Assembly (NCBI GenBank): GCA_014163555.1
Contig: JACJGO010000025.1
Location: 46,201 to 110,200, forward strand
Origin: Flavisolibacter longurius
Lineage (GTDB): Bacteria > Bacteroidota > Bacteroidia > Chitinophagales > Chitinophagaceae
Reading direction: 5' to 3'
DNA length: 64,000 bases
The notes beneath the pieces were generated by a model. That model did not search any database. It saw only the letters and a program-made list of their open reading frames with translations, and had not been told where the DNA came from. Position numbers and translations under genes: made by a program. Below are positions 25,336 to 35,992 of the stretch, in pieces (the stretch's first letter is position 1; each line of letters starts with the position of its first letter).

Positions 25336-28300
25336 ATGAATCAAAAATTACGACTGATTCTCTGCCTGCTTGGCCTTATCTGTTTCATCGGCAGGGCAGA
25401 GGCACAAACCATCCAGGTAACGGGTACGGTAACAAGAGCTACCAATAACGAACCCCTCGCCGGTGCCACCGTAACGGTAAAAGGCACCAATACGGCAACA
25501 ACCACCAACGAACAAGGCGCTTACACTATTAATGTACCGGAAAGAGGCGCCACGCTGGTGGTCTCCTTTGTCGGCCTTACAGAACAAGAGATGCCGGTAA
25601 CAGGTGCCGGTGCCATGAACTTTGCCCTGCAGGAACGCAGCACCGGGTCTCTCAACGAAGTGGTAGTAGTGGGTTACGGGGCCCAGCGCCGGGGCAACGT
25701 CACGGGTTCGATTGGTACCGTTACCAGCCGCGAGTTGGTACAGGCGCCGGTGGCCGATTTAAGCAATGCCCTGCAGGGCCGTGTGGCCGGGGTGATCACC
25801 AAGCAAGGCTCGGGTGCACCGGGTGGTGATGGCGCCGGAATTTTTATCCGTGGCGTTTCCACCTTTGGCGGCGGAACCGAACCGCTGTATGTGATCGACG
25901 GGATTGTTCGCGGACGCAATGATTTTACCCAGCTCGATGCCTCCGAAGTGGAATCGGTGAGTGTATTAAAAGACGCTTCTTCAGCCGCAATCTTTGGCGT
26001 AAAAGGTGCCAACGGCGTTGTGCTGGTGACCACCAAGCGGGGTAGGGCGGGCCGCATTACGGCCAATTATTCCGTTAATTACGGCATACAACGGGTAACC
26101 AAGTTTAACGACAACTTGGGTTCGTACGAATACTCTACTTTATTAAATGAAGCCCTGCTCAATGACGGTCTTCCGCTGGCCTTTACCAACGACGAAATAG
26201 AAAAATTCCGCAGCGGTGCCGATCCCATTCTTTATCCCAATACCAACTGGCAGCGGCTGGTGCTGGGCGGAACAGCGCCGCAGATGCAACACAATATTTC
26301 GCTTAGTGGCGGTACGGACAGGGTACGCTATTTTGCGTCGCTGGGTTACCTCGACCAGGACGGCTTGTACAGTTCCCTGAACTTTAAGCGGTATAACCTT
26401 CGCTCTAACCTGGACATGAACGTGACGAAAACCACGCGGTTCTCGCTTGACATCTCGGGCCGGATCGAAAACCGTAACTCGCCAACTACAGGAATCTCGC
26501 AGATCTTCGAACACACCTTGCGCAACCCGCCCACCATCCCAGCTGAGTATCCCGGGGTAGGTTATGCACAGGTAGGTTCCTATGTAAATACCCTGCGGGC
26601 CATAGACCCGGCAGCAGGCTACAACACAACAGAGAGCAATGTGATCCTTACCAATATTCAACTGGAGCAACAGATTCCCTGGATAAAAGGTCTGTCGGTG
26701 AAAGCTGTGCTAGCACACGACCGAAGCCTGAACTTTACCAAGCGCTGGAGCGATAACGTTTATCTCTACACGAAAAACCCAACAACGGGTAATTTCGACC
26801 GCTCTCCTTACCAGAACCCCAGCCTGGCCGAGACCTTTGAGCAATGGAAAGCCACGGAACTGCAGGGTCACCTGAACTATAACAACCGCTTTGGTCGCCA
26901 CGGCGTATCGGCGCTGGTACTGGCCATTCAAAAAGAAACGCCATACAACCGGTTGTTTGCTTCCCGCTCCGGTTACGAGTTTTCTGTTTTCGATGTTTTA
27001 AGCCAGGGACCTGCTACCAATCCCTCCGGTGCCATTACGGAAGTGATCCAGGGCAACCGTGACCGGACGGCCCTGCGCAGCCTTGCAGGCCGTGTCAACT
27101 ACGATTACGATGGCAAGTATCTTTTCCAGGCGAGCCTGCGACGGGATGAATCAGAAAACTTTGCTCCCGGTTACCGTACCGGCTATTTCCCGGCATTTTC
27201 TGTTGGTTGGGTGGTCACCAATGAATCCTTTATGGACAATGCCCGTTCTTTCCTGGATTACCTGAAGCTTCGCGGCTCCTGGGGTAAGTTAGGGAACGAT
27301 GCTATTGGTGGCTCCCGCTTTCTTTACCTGGCCCGCTACAATACGGTTAACAACAACTATGGATTTGGTGGTACCATTGTTCCCGGTCTGAACCCAACCG
27401 CCGCCAACCCGATCGTTGCCTGGGAAGAATCAGCCAAAACTGATATTGGCTTTGATGCCCGGTTTTGGAAAGGCCTGTTGGGCCTGGAGGTTTCTTTCTT
27501 CAGCGAGCACCGGACCGGCATTCTGGCCACCCGTTCGGCACAAATCCCATCTTCTTACGGCGGGCCGCTTCCGGCCGAAAACATTGGGGAAGCAAGAAAT
27601 AAAGGTGTGGAAATAACAGCTACACATTTCCGTAGTCTTTCCAGAAATTTCTCCTACAACCTGCGCGGCAATATCACCTTTACCAAAAATGAGATCGAAT
27701 ACGCTGCGCAGGCAGAAAATGTACCCGATGCATTCAAGGTAGCAGGTCGTCCTATTGGTTCATATTATGGCTACAAAGCTATCGGCATAATTAAAGATGA
27801 AGCCACTTTGCAGGCCTATGGGAAAACAACCCAGTTTCCGCACGGCTTGGGCGACATTATGTACGAAGACGTGAACAAGGACGGAAAAATTGACAATGCC
27901 GACAGGCAGTGGCTGAGCAGCGGCAACATTCCCCAGGTGGTGTATGGCATCGCCGGCGGCGTTAATTTCCGCGGTTTCGAAGTGAACTTCCTCTTGCAGG
28001 GTGCCACAAGGGTGAACCAGCAACTGATCAACAATGCGGGCTTTGCCTTCTTCAACGGAGGCCGTGTAACCGCCGAATGGCTGGACCGCTGGACACCAGA
28101 TAATCCCAATGCCAAGTATCCCCGCCTGACAACAAACGCCACCGCCAGCACCAACAATTACCATGTTCCGGCAGGACCTCCGTATGGCATTGGCGGCAAC
28201 AGTTTCTGGATAGAGGACGCCTCTTACCTGCGCCTGAAGAATTTGGAGTTGGCTTATACCTTCCGGCCCGACTTTCTTTCCCGGATCGGCGCCAGCCAGC

Positions 28301-28437
28301 TAAGGGTGTATGCTACCGGCCAGAACCTGCTGACCTTTACAAAGCTCCGCAACCTGGATCCCGAGATCACAGACGGCAACGGATGGTATTATCCGGTGCA
28401 GGCTGTGTACAACTTTGGTCTTAATATTCAGTTTTAA
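25336..28437 (+). CDS. SusC/RagA family TonB-linked outer membrane protein (PUL1)
   Basis: 1033 aa outer-membrane transporter that imports oligosaccharide handed over by SusD. Signal peptide (to about residue 24); CarboxypepD_reg-like domain (VTGTVTRATNNEPLAGATVTVKG); plug domain beginning VVVVGYGAQRRGNVTGS with LSNALQGRVAGV and GVKGANGVVLVTTKRG; then a 22-strand barrel ending in aromatic-rich ..NFGLNIQF. No STN domain, so it probably does not signal to a FecR-type regulator, in contrast to the PUL2 copy. Energy comes from TonB-ExbBD. Substrate inferred from downstream GH16 enzymes. Confidence 0.95.
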   Translation: MNQKLRLILCLLGLICFIGRAEAQTIQVTGTVTRATNNEPLAGATVTVKGTNTATTTNEQGAYTINVPERGATLVVSFVGLTEQEMPVTGAGAMNFALQERSTGSLNEVVVVGYGAQRRGNVTGSIGTVTSRELVQAPVADLSNALQGRVAGVITKQGSGAPGGDGAGIFIRGVSTFGGGTEPLYVIDGIVRGRNDFTQLDASEVESVSVLKDASSAAIFGVKGANGVVLVTTKRGRAGRITANYSVNYGIQRVTKFNDNLGSYEYSTLLNEALLNDGLPLAFTNDEIEKFRSGADPILYPNTNWQRLVLGGTAPQMQHNISLSGGTDRVRYFASLGYLDQDGLYSSLNFKRYNLRSNLDMNVTKTTRFSLDISGRIENRNSPTTGISQIFEHTLRNPPTIPAEYPGVGYAQVGSYVNTLRAIDPAAGYNTTESNVILTNIQLEQQIPWIKGLSVKAVLAHDRSLNFTKRWSDNVYLYTKNPTTGNFDRSPYQNPSLAETFEQWKATELQGHLNYNNRFGRHGVSALVLAIQKETPYNRLFASRSGYEFSVFDVLSQGPATNPSGAITEVIQGNRDRTALRSLAGRVNYDYDGKYLFQASLRRDESENFAPGYRTGYFPAFSVGWVVTNESFMDNARSFLDYLKLRGSWGKLGNDAIGGSRFLYLARYNTVNNNYGFGGTIVPGLNPTAANPIVAWEESAKTDIGFDARFWKGLLGLEVSFFSEHRTGILATRSAQIPSSYGGPLPAENIGEARNKGVEITATHFRSLSRNFSYNLRGNITFTKNEIEYAAQAENVPDAFKVAGRPIGSYYGYKAIGIIKDEATLQAYGKTTQFPHGLGDIMYEDVNKDGKIDNADRQWLSSGNIPQVVYGIAGGVNFRGFEVNFLLQGATRVNQQLINNAGFAFFNGGRVTAEWLDRWTPDNPNAKYPRLTTNATASTNNYHVPAGPPYGIGGNSFWIEDASYLRLKNLELAYTFRPDFLSRIGASQLRVYATGQNLLTFTKLRNLDPEITDGNGWYYPVQAVYNFGLNIQF

Positions 28438-28479
28438 ATTTTCGAAAGAATTACATAACGCACTAAAAGATTTGCTTGT

Positions 28480-30153
28480 ATGCTAGCAAGAAAAATAAAA
28501 TGGATCGCCGGTGTTTTGGCTATTGCTACCATCGCCGGTTCCTGTAAAAAAGATTTCCTGGATGTTTTTCCAAACGATGCGCTTTCGGATGCCACCGTTT
28601 GGACGGACCTGCAGTTTGTCAACCGATTTTTAAACAATATTTACGGCACGCTGCCGAATGGTTTCTCCCGTGCCGATCAGGGGGTGGCCAACGGCTGGGC
28701 CCGCGGCATGAGCATGTTTGCCATGGCCACCGATGATGCCGAGGCAAACAACTTGGCGGCTTCTACCCATACACTCAACCAGGGTGTGATACCTACCACC
28801 TGGGGTTATGCCGAAGACATGTGGGTGCAGCATTATGCACTGATCCGCAAATGCAATATTTTCCTGGAAAGGATCGACGCTGTTCCCGGTGATGCCACCA
28901 TTAAAAGCCGCATGAAGGGCGAAGTGCAGTTTCTGCGGGCCTTTGCCTACGAAGAACTGATCAAGTGTTTTGGTGGCGTTCCGCTGATGCTCAGCGCCGG
29001 TACACCGGATGAAGCCATTATTCCGCGTAACACCTACGAACAGTGCGTAGCCCAGATCGTAAAAGACTGCGACGAAGCGGCTCCCGCTCTGCCGGTGACT
29101 TACCCGGCTTCGGAGCTTGGTCGTGCCACCAAGGTGGCCGCGCTGGCTTTGAAAGCAAGGGTGCTGCTGTATGCCGCTAGTCCTCTGAACAATGCAACGA
29201 ATGACAAGTCCCGCTGGCAGGCCGCTGCTGATGCCGCCAAAGCGGTTATGGCCTTTGGCCCGCCTCCAGGAACAGGCGATTACGGTCTGTATCCCGACTA
29301 TTACAGAACCTTCCTTGATAAAGTGGGCAATCGTGAAGTGATCTTTGCCCGCAAGTTTCAAAGTCCTAATCTGCAACCAAGCGATGGTGCCCGTGAGAAA
29401 TTATACATGAGCGTACCGGGTGTTGGCGACGGCGCCTGGGGCGGTATGTCGCCCACGCAAAACCTGGTGGATGCCTATGAAATGAAAAACGGAAGACCGA
29501 TCACCGATCCGGCATCGGGTTACAATCCGCAAAGTCCTTATACCGATCGTGACAGCCGCCTGAGCAAATCGGTTTTACACCAGGGATCCCGCTACAAAAT
29601 GGGCATCACCATTGAAACCTACCGCGGTGGCAATACCAATAACGCCAACCGGCTGGATAGCTCCAAAACCGGTTACGGCCTGTTGAAACTGGTGGATACA
29701 GCCAAATACGGCGCCGCTGGCCAAGCTGATAACGACTGGATCTTCATCCGCTATGCGGAAGTGTTGCTGAACTATGCCGAAGCGCAAAACGAAGCGGTTG
29801 GTGCTGATGCCTCCGTACACGAAGCGATCAACCAGGTGCGGGCCCGTTCGGGACAACCGGCCCTGAATGGCCTTTCGCAAACCGACATGCGGGAGCGTAT
29901 CCGCAACGAAAGAAGAGTGGAGCTTTCCTTTGAGGAGCACCGCTTCTTTGATGTGCGCCGCTGGAAGCTGGGTGGTGTTTATTTTAATGCACCCATTCGC
30001 AAGGTGAGCATCACCCGCAACCCGGACAACAGCTTGTTCTTTAGCTATCCAGTTTGGGAAGCCCGTCAATTCCAGGAGCACCAGAACCTGTTGCCCATTC
30101 CGCAAACAGAAATTGACAGGAACCCGAAACTGGATCAAAACCCGGGTTACTAA
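28480..30153 (+). CDS. SusD/RagB family nutrient-binding lipoprotein (PUL1)
   Basis: 557 aa. Lipobox Cys22 (IAGSC-KK), then the canonical SusD start KDFLDVFPNDALSDATVW. TPR-like helical core (MKGEVQFLRAFAYEELIKCFGGVPL, ATKVAALALKARVLLYAASPL) and C-terminal RNERRVELSFEEHRFFDVRRWKLG, LLPIPQTEIDRNPKLDQNPGY. It caps the SusC barrel outside the cell and binds glycan. Directly follows SusC by 42 bp. Confidence 0.95.
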   Translation: MLARKIKWIAGVLAIATIAGSCKKDFLDVFPNDALSDATVWTDLQFVNRFLNNIYGTLPNGFSRADQGVANGWARGMSMFAMATDDAEANNLAASTHTLNQGVIPTTWGYAEDMWVQHYALIRKCNIFLERIDAVPGDATIKSRMKGEVQFLRAFAYEELIKCFGGVPLMLSAGTPDEAIIPRNTYEQCVAQIVKDCDEAAPALPVTYPASELGRATKVAALALKARVLLYAASPLNNATNDKSRWQAAADAAKAVMAFGPPPGTGDYGLYPDYYRTFLDKVGNREVIFARKFQSPNLQPSDGAREKLYMSVPGVGDGAWGGMSPTQNLVDAYEMKNGRPITDPASGYNPQSPYTDRDSRLSKSVLHQGSRYKMGITIETYRGGNTNNANRLDSSKTGYGLLKLVDTAKYGAAGQADNDWIFIRYAEVLLNYAEAQNEAVGADASVHEAINQVRARSGQPALNGLSQTDMRERIRNERRVELSFEEHRFFDVRRWKLGGVYFNAPIRKVSITRNPDNSLFFSYPVWEARQFQEHQNLLPIPQTEIDRNPKLDQNPGY

Positions 30154-30281
30154 GCAGGATTGCCGAACAGCAACACCGTTATGATAACTTGTAAAACAGG
30201 ATAACTCTCTTTCACAAAGCAGCAACCGGGGCGTCTGGCAAAAGCCGGCGTCCTGGTTCTTTTGCTTTTCTTCGCTGGCCT

Positions 30282-33200
30282 ATGCGTCTTTTTCTTTTCG
30301 GTTTGATCTATTTCCTTCTTTTTTCCTGCAGGCAGGAAACAACACGGTTTACCCGTTTGTCGCCGGCCGCAACCGGCATTGATTATACCAATACCATTAC
30401 CGAAACGAAAGAACACAACGTATTTACCTATCAGTATTATTACAACGGAAATGGTGTGGCCGTTGGCGATGTCAATGGCGATGGACTGGCCGACCTGTTT
30501 TTTACCGGCAACCAAACCCCTTCCAAATTATACTTCAACAAGGGCGGGCTTAAATTTGAAGATATCACCACACAAGCAGGAGTGGCAGGAAAAAATGCCT
30601 GGCGCACCGGTGCCAGCATGGTGGATATCAACGCCGATGGCTTGCTGGACATTTATGTTTGTTACTCTGGTTTCGGCACCGAAGAAGAACGGGCCAACCA
30701 ACTTTTCATCAATCAGGGTAAGGACAAATCCGGGCACCCGGTATTTGTTGAAAAAGCGGCTGAATACGGCATCGATGCGCCGGGAACCTATACAAGTCAG
30801 TCGGTATTTTTCGATTATGACAAGGACGGTGATTTGGACATGTTCCTCCTGAACCATGCCAATGAGTTTTATTCGCCGTTTTTTAATACGACGCACCTGC
30901 GCAACCTGCGCCACCCGCAATATGGCAACCGGCTTTACCGCAACGATGAGGGCAAGTTTACCGATGTCAGCACCGCCGCCGGCATCTATGGCAGTGGTCT
31001 CAATTTTGGCCTGGGCGTCTCCGTTAGTGACCTCAATAACGATGGCTGGCCCGACATCTTTGTAAGTAACGATTTTCACGAGCAGGATTTTGTTTACCTG
31101 AATAAAGGGGATGGAACCTTTCGCGAAGCAGCCCAGGAAGTGTTTGCTCACATGAGCCGCAACACCATGGGTACCGATATAGCCGATTACAACAACGACC
31201 TTTTACCCGACGTGGCGGCCATGGACATGCTGCCCGAATCGCATTACCGGCAAAAGATCCTGCAGGGCGCCGATGAATACGACAAATACAACCTGATGGT
31301 GGATAGCGGCTATGGCCACCAGAACAACCGCAATGTTTTGCAATTGAACCGCGGATTGTCAGCCGATAGCCTGCCGGTGTTCAGCGAGGTGGGGCAACTG
31401 GCCGGTGTGTCCAACACCGACTGGAGCTGGGCCGCCCTGTTTGCTGATTTTGACAACGATGGCTGGAAGGACCTGTTTGTGACCAATGGTTACCTGCGGG
31501 AATCCACCAACCTTGATTTTATGAAATACGAGGTGGCCACTGCTTACCAGCAGGCGCAGGAAATGGGCCTTGACCTGTCCACCCCCGAAACCTATGCCCG
31601 CAATATGCCGCTCTACGACCTGGTGAACAAAATGCCTTCCACCAAGATCAGCAACTACCTTTTTCGCAACAAGGGCGACCTGACCTTTGCCAATGAAACG
31701 GCAGGCTGGGGTCTGGCTGATGAAGGCGTGAGCAGCGGCGCCGCTTATGCCGATCTTGATAACGACGGCGACCTTGACCTGGTAGTTTGCAACAACAACG
31801 ATCCTGTTTGGCTTTACCAGAACAACACAAGCGAAACGGCAAAGCAAAATTTTATCCGCGTAACGCTGAAGGGCAACCGTAAAAATGTTTTTGCCCTGGG
31901 GGCAAAGGTAATTGTCAGCACGGCCGGCGGCAGCCAGGTGCAGGAAATGTACCCGGTAAGGGGCTACCAGTCTTCTGTCGATTATGTTCTGCATTTTGGT
32001 TTAGGAAATGCAACAGCGGTGAAAGAAATAAAAGTGGTCTGGCCCAGCGATTCGGTTTCGGTGATACAGGCACCCACTATCAACTCCCTGGTTACCATCG
32101 ACCAGGCCACGCAGCAGGCTCCTGTCGCAACACCAGCTTCACCCTTTTTATTCAAGGATATTTCCGCAGAAGCCGGCATTGATTTTTTGCATACCGAAAA
32201 CCTATTTGTTGATTTTAAGCGGGAATACCTGATTCCCTACGAACTGTCGAAGCAGGGACCGAAGATGAGCAAGGCCGATGTAAACGGCGATGGGCTGGAA
32301 GACCTGTTTATTGGCGGCGCAGCGGAACAAAGCGGTGTGCTGTACCTGCAAACAAGCGAGGGAAAATTTAAACGGTCCTCATCACAGCCCTGGCAGGAAG
32401 ATGCCATTTACGAAGATGTGGGCTCGCTGTTTTTTGATGCCGATGGTGATGGTGATGCGGACCTTTACGTGGTGAGCGGTGGCAGCGAGTGGGCCAGTGG
32501 CGCTGCGGGCTTGCAGGACAGACTTTATCTCAATAGCGGGAACGGCATATTTGTCAAAGACCTGCAAGCAGTGCCGCCAGATGACTTTAGCGGCAGTTGC
32601 GTAACAGCCGCCGATTTTGACAAGGATGGCGACTTGGACCTGTTTGTCGGTGCCCGTATCAAACCCGGGCAATACCCCCTCAGTACCGGCAACCGGGTGT
32701 TGCGCAACGACAAAGTTACAAACGGGTCCGTTCGGTTTACCGATGTAACGTCTGCTCTTGGCGGCGAAGCCTTGTTCAATTTGGGAATGGTGACTGACGC
32801 CGTTTGGGCCGATGTGGACAAGGACGGCTGGCCCGACCTGGTGGTGGCGGGCGACTGGATGCCGGTAACGGTCTTCCGCAACGAAAGCGGAAAGAAATTT
32901 ACCAACAGCACTGCACAACTGGGATTGGAAAAGAGCAATGGCTGGTGGTGCCGCATTTTGCCTGCCGATGTTGACGGCGATGGTGATATGGATTTTATTG
33001 CCGGCAACATGGGTACCAACACCCAGTTCAAAGCAAGGCCGGAAGAGCCGCTGGTCACCTACGCCGGCGATTTTAACGGTGATGGCCGGCTCGATCCGAT
33101 CATGACCTGGTACATCCAGGGAAAGAGTTATCCCTTCAACTCCCGCGACGAATTAATGGAGCAAATGCCCGGTTTCAACAAACGGTTTTTGCGTTATGCC

Positions 33201-33641
33201 GATTATGCAAAAGCGGCCACCGGCGATGTGCTAACCGCGGAGCAACAGGCCAGCGCCAAAGCGTTTTCCATCTATACTACGCAAACCACCCTGTTTATAA
33301 ATAACAATGGAAAATTCGAAAGAAAACCCCTGCCGCAGGAGGCTCAGTTTAGCGCCGTTAGCGGTATTCTTTACAAAGACTTTGATGGAGATGGCAAAGG
33401 GGACCTCTTACTCAGTGGTAATTTTTATCCCTTCCGCGTACAGCAGGGCCGCTGCGACGCCAGCATTGGTTCCCTATTAAAAGGAAACGGCAAGGGAGAT
33501 TTTGTACCGGTTAACCGGAATCGTTCGGGTTTGCTGATACCCGGCGATGTGAGAGATATGATTTTGCTGAAAGGAAAAGAAAAAGAAGTGGTGGTGGTGT
33601 CGAAAAACAGCGACAGGGTGCAGGTTATTTCCCGGCCCTAA
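30282..33641 (+). CDS. FG-GAP/VCBS-repeat lipoprotein with ASPIC/UnbV domain
   Basis: 1119 aa. Lipobox Cys16 (LLFSC-RQ). Many calcium-binding FG-GAP motifs of the form DxNxDGxxD: DVNGDGLADL, DYDKDGDLD, DLNNDGWPD, DFDNDGWKD, DLDNDGDLD in the first half and DVNGDGLED, DADGDGDAD, DKDGWPD, DVDGDGDMD, DFNGDGRLD, DFDGDGKGD in the second. Between them (about 520-605) lies an ASPIC/UnbV (CRTAC-like) domain, with VYPV-type RGYQSSVDYVLHFGLG. This is a double beta-propeller at the cell surface. Genes of this type often follow susD in Chitinophagaceae; biochemical role unknown, glycan binding or Ca2+-dependent assembly being guesses. Confidence 0.9.
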   Translation: MRLFLFGLIYFLLFSCRQETTRFTRLSPAATGIDYTNTITETKEHNVFTYQYYYNGNGVAVGDVNGDGLADLFFTGNQTPSKLYFNKGGLKFEDITTQAGVAGKNAWRTGASMVDINADGLLDIYVCYSGFGTEEERANQLFINQGKDKSGHPVFVEKAAEYGIDAPGTYTSQSVFFDYDKDGDLDMFLLNHANEFYSPFFNTTHLRNLRHPQYGNRLYRNDEGKFTDVSTAAGIYGSGLNFGLGVSVSDLNNDGWPDIFVSNDFHEQDFVYLNKGDGTFREAAQEVFAHMSRNTMGTDIADYNNDLLPDVAAMDMLPESHYRQKILQGADEYDKYNLMVDSGYGHQNNRNVLQLNRGLSADSLPVFSEVGQLAGVSNTDWSWAALFADFDNDGWKDLFVTNGYLRESTNLDFMKYEVATAYQQAQEMGLDLSTPETYARNMPLYDLVNKMPSTKISNYLFRNKGDLTFANETAGWGLADEGVSSGAAYADLDNDGDLDLVVCNNNDPVWLYQNNTSETAKQNFIRVTLKGNRKNVFALGAKVIVSTAGGSQVQEMYPVRGYQSSVDYVLHFGLGNATAVKEIKVVWPSDSVSVIQAPTINSLVTIDQATQQAPVATPASPFLFKDISAEAGIDFLHTENLFVDFKREYLIPYELSKQGPKMSKADVNGDGLEDLFIGGAAEQSGVLYLQTSEGKFKRSSSQPWQEDAIYEDVGSLFFDADGDGDADLYVVSGGSEWASGAAGLQDRLYLNSGNGIFVKDLQAVPPDDFSGSCVTAADFDKDGDLDLFVGARIKPGQYPLSTGNRVLRNDKVTNGSVRFTDVTSALGGEALFNLGMVTDAVWADVDKDGWPDLVVAGDWMPVTVFRNESGKKFTNSTAQLGLEKSNGWWCRILPADVDGDGDMDFIAGNMGTNTQFKARPEEPLVTYAGDFNGDGRLDPIMTWYIQGKSYPFNSRDELMEQMPGFNKRFLRYADYAKAATGDVLTAEQQASAKAFSIYTTQTTLFINNNGKFERKPLPQEAQFSAVSGILYKDFDGDGKGDLLLSGNFYPFRVQQGRCDASIGSLLKGNGKGDFVPVNRNRSGLLIPGDVRDMILLKGKEKEVVVVSKNSDRVQVISRP

Positions 33642-33710
33642 CCGGCTTGGAGAAAACAAATGAACAAGCCGTCTTGTTCCTAAATTTTATGACCTAAATA
33701 ATAAAGAGTG

Positions 33711-34901
33711 ATGAAGCAAATCGTGATAGCAGGATGCCTTTTGGTTTTGATAGCAGGCTGTAAAAAAGGCGGCACTAACGGTAACGAACAGGTGCCTTCC
33801 ATCAGCATCGCTGACATCAGTGCAGCCGAGGGTTCGGGCGGGCAAAAAACAATTGACGTCGAAGTCAGTTTGTCAAAGACATTTTCAAAAGAGATTACCC
33901 TTACCTACAATACGGTGGAAGGAACCGCCAAGGCAGGAGAAGATTTTGTGGCCGTTTCCGGCGGTCAGCTTCGCATTCCGGCCAATACCACTACAGCCAA
34001 AATACAGGTGCAGGTTGTGGCCGATGACCTGAAAGAAGGCGATGAAACGTTTGTGGTGCGCCTGTCAAATCCTGTAAACGGCATTCTGGTGAGAGAAAGC
34101 GCCACCATCACCATCCGGAACGACGATACAAAAGTGGCTTTCACCAATGAGGGTTATGACGTATCTACACATGCCGGCTATACCCTGGCCTGGAGCGATG
34201 AATTCAACGGCACGGCATTGGACCCTACCGTTTGGGTATACGATATGGGCGATGGCTGTCCTAACCTTTGCAACTGGGGCAACAACGAGCTGCAGTATTA
34301 TACCAACAGTGCCGACAACCTTTTTTTCCAGGATGGCAAACTAATCATTGAGGCCAAACAGCAGGCTTTTGGTGGTAAGAATTATACATCGGCACGGATC
34401 AAAACCGATGGCAAAAAGTCCTTCAAATATGGTCGCATCGATTTCAGGGCAAAGCTGCCGCAGGGCAAAGGCATCTGGCCGGCCTTCTGGATGATGCCCC
34501 AGGCCAATCTGTACGGCACCTGGCCACGGAGCGGGGAACTGGACATTATGGAAGTGGTGGGGCACGAGCCGAACAAAGTGCATGGCACCCTGCATTACGG
34601 ACCGGGCCCCGGCAGCACGCAGTTTACCCGGAGCTACACCCTGCCCACGGGAACCTTTGCCGATGCCTTTCATGTGTTTTCCATTGAGTGGGAACCCGAC
34701 GTGATCCGGTGGTACGTGGATGGCGTTTTGTTTTCCACGGCGGACAAAGCCGCCTTTGGCGCGGCCAACTATCCCTTCAATGAAGAATTTTATTTCATCA
34801 TCAACCTGGCCGTTGGCGGCAACTGGCCGGGCAACCCCGATGCAGCAACCCGGTTCCCGCAATGGCTGATCGTGGATTATGTACGGGTGTACAAGAAGTA
34901 A
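33711..34901 (+). CDS. Lipoprotein with Calx-beta domain and GH16 glycoside hydrolase
   Basis: 396 aa; the ATG at 33711 is preferred over a GTG one codon before. Lipobox Cys17 (LIAGC-KK). A Calx-beta domain spans about 28-140 (ISAAEGSGGQKTIDVEVSLS, GEDFVAVSGGQL, KEGDETFVVRLSNP), and a GH16 catalytic domain about 155-396 with the active-site signature E276-L-D278-I-M-E281 (nucleophile and acid/base glutamates), plus WPAFWMMP and CNWGNNELQYYT. GH16 enzymes of this kind cleave beta-1,3-glucan (laminarin/lichenan). Surface-anchored endo-acting enzyme by inference. Confidence 0.92.
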   Translation: MKQIVIAGCLLVLIAGCKKGGTNGNEQVPSISIADISAAEGSGGQKTIDVEVSLSKTFSKEITLTYNTVEGTAKAGEDFVAVSGGQLRIPANTTTAKIQVQVVADDLKEGDETFVVRLSNPVNGILVRESATITIRNDDTKVAFTNEGYDVSTHAGYTLAWSDEFNGTALDPTVWVYDMGDGCPNLCNWGNNELQYYTNSADNLFFQDGKLIIEAKQQAFGGKNYTSARIKTDGKKSFKYGRIDFRAKLPQGKGIWPAFWMMPQANLYGTWPRSGELDIMEVVGHEPNKVHGTLHYGPGPGSTQFTRSYTLPTGTFADAFHVFSIEWEPDVIRWYVDGVLFSTADKAAFGAANYPFNEEFYFIINLAVGGNWPGNPDAATRFPQWLIVDYVRVYKK

Positions 34902-35052
34902 TTCAATAAGCGATAGATATGTAGCAGCAGGCAAGCGTTCTTAGCGGGTGACAATGCATAATGGTGCCGAAAGAAACGTGCGCTCAGACAGAATAGTGAA
35001 AACTCATTTTTATTCATAAACGCGGACAATCTCTCCGCAAACAGTTATCCTT

Positions 35053-35946
35053 ATGCGTAGTTATTCCTTACGGTTGCTGCCGGTGCTTTGTGCCGGTGCA
35101 TTTTCCCTGCTGCAATGCTCTCCGGTTCGCAACAGTACCGGTACCACTCAGGCCGGGAACCTGGTCTTTTTTGATGATTTTTCGGGTCCGCTCGACCGCA
35201 GCAAATGGAACGTGGTAACCACTGGTTTCGTGGTGAACAACGAGCAGCAGGCTTATGTCGATTCCTCCTTGACCATTTATACCGTTACCGGCGCTGCAGG
35301 CGAAGGTGCGGAGAATGGCGCCCTTGTTTTGCATCCCCGGTTTTCGGAAGGTTTTACCACCAAGGAAGGCCGGCGTTTTGATTTTCTTTCGGGACGCATC
35401 AATACCCGCGACAAGGTTTCCTTTACCTACGGGTCGGCTTCGGCCCGCATCAAAATGACGGAAGGCGCCGGCCTTTGGCCTGCCTTCTGGGCCCTGGGCA
35501 ATGGCCGCTGGCCGGAAACCGGGGAGATCGATATCATGGAATACGTGGGCGAGAAGGACTGGACCGGTATTGCCCTGCACGGACCGGGTTATTCCGGCGA
35601 AACACCACTAGTGAACAAGATCTATTTTCCGCCGGGCACCGACGTGACGCAGTGGCATGTGTATTCGGTAGACTGGACAAAAGATACCATCCTGTTTAAG
35701 GTAGACGGAAACCTGATCTACCGGGCCACCCGCCCCATGGTGGAGCATTACGGCAAGTGGGTGTTTGATGACCCCAAATTTCTCATCCTGAATTTTGCCC
35801 TGGGCGGCGCCTACCCATTTAAAACCAACGGCATAAAAGAACCCTACAACGGCATCCCGGCCAGTACGGTTAACCTGATCAAGCAAGGAAAGAGCAAAAT
35901 GCTGGTGGACTGGGTCAGGGTAACAGGCCTCCCGTCTTCAAACTAA
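35053..35946 (+). CDS. GH16 family glycoside hydrolase lipoprotein
   Basis: 297 aa. Probable lipobox Cys22 (SLLQC-SP). GH16 fold with E158-I-D160-I-M-E163 catalytic motif, LWPAFWALG, ALHGPGYSGE and C-terminal LILNFALGGAYP. Less similar to the first GH16 than a recent duplicate would be, so the two may differ in substrate (for example beta-1,3 versus mixed-linkage glucan). Lies between the first GH16 and the GH-A enzyme, same strand, 151 bp after its predecessor. Confidence 0.9.
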   Translation: MRSYSLRLLPVLCAGAFSLLQCSPVRNSTGTTQAGNLVFFDDFSGPLDRSKWNVVTTGFVVNNEQQAYVDSSLTIYTVTGAAGEGAENGALVLHPRFSEGFTTKEGRRFDFLSGRINTRDKVSFTYGSASARIKMTEGAGLWPAFWALGNGRWPETGEIDIMEYVGEKDWTGIALHGPGYSGETPLVNKIYFPPGTDVTQWHVYSVDWTKDTILFKVDGNLIYRATRPMVEHYGKWVFDDPKFLILNFALGGAYPFKTNGIKEPYNGIPASTVNLIKQGKSKMLVDWVRVTGLPSSN

Positions 35947-35992
35947 AATTGCAACTGACTTCGCTATCGTTCAACAATTCAATAGAGAAAAA

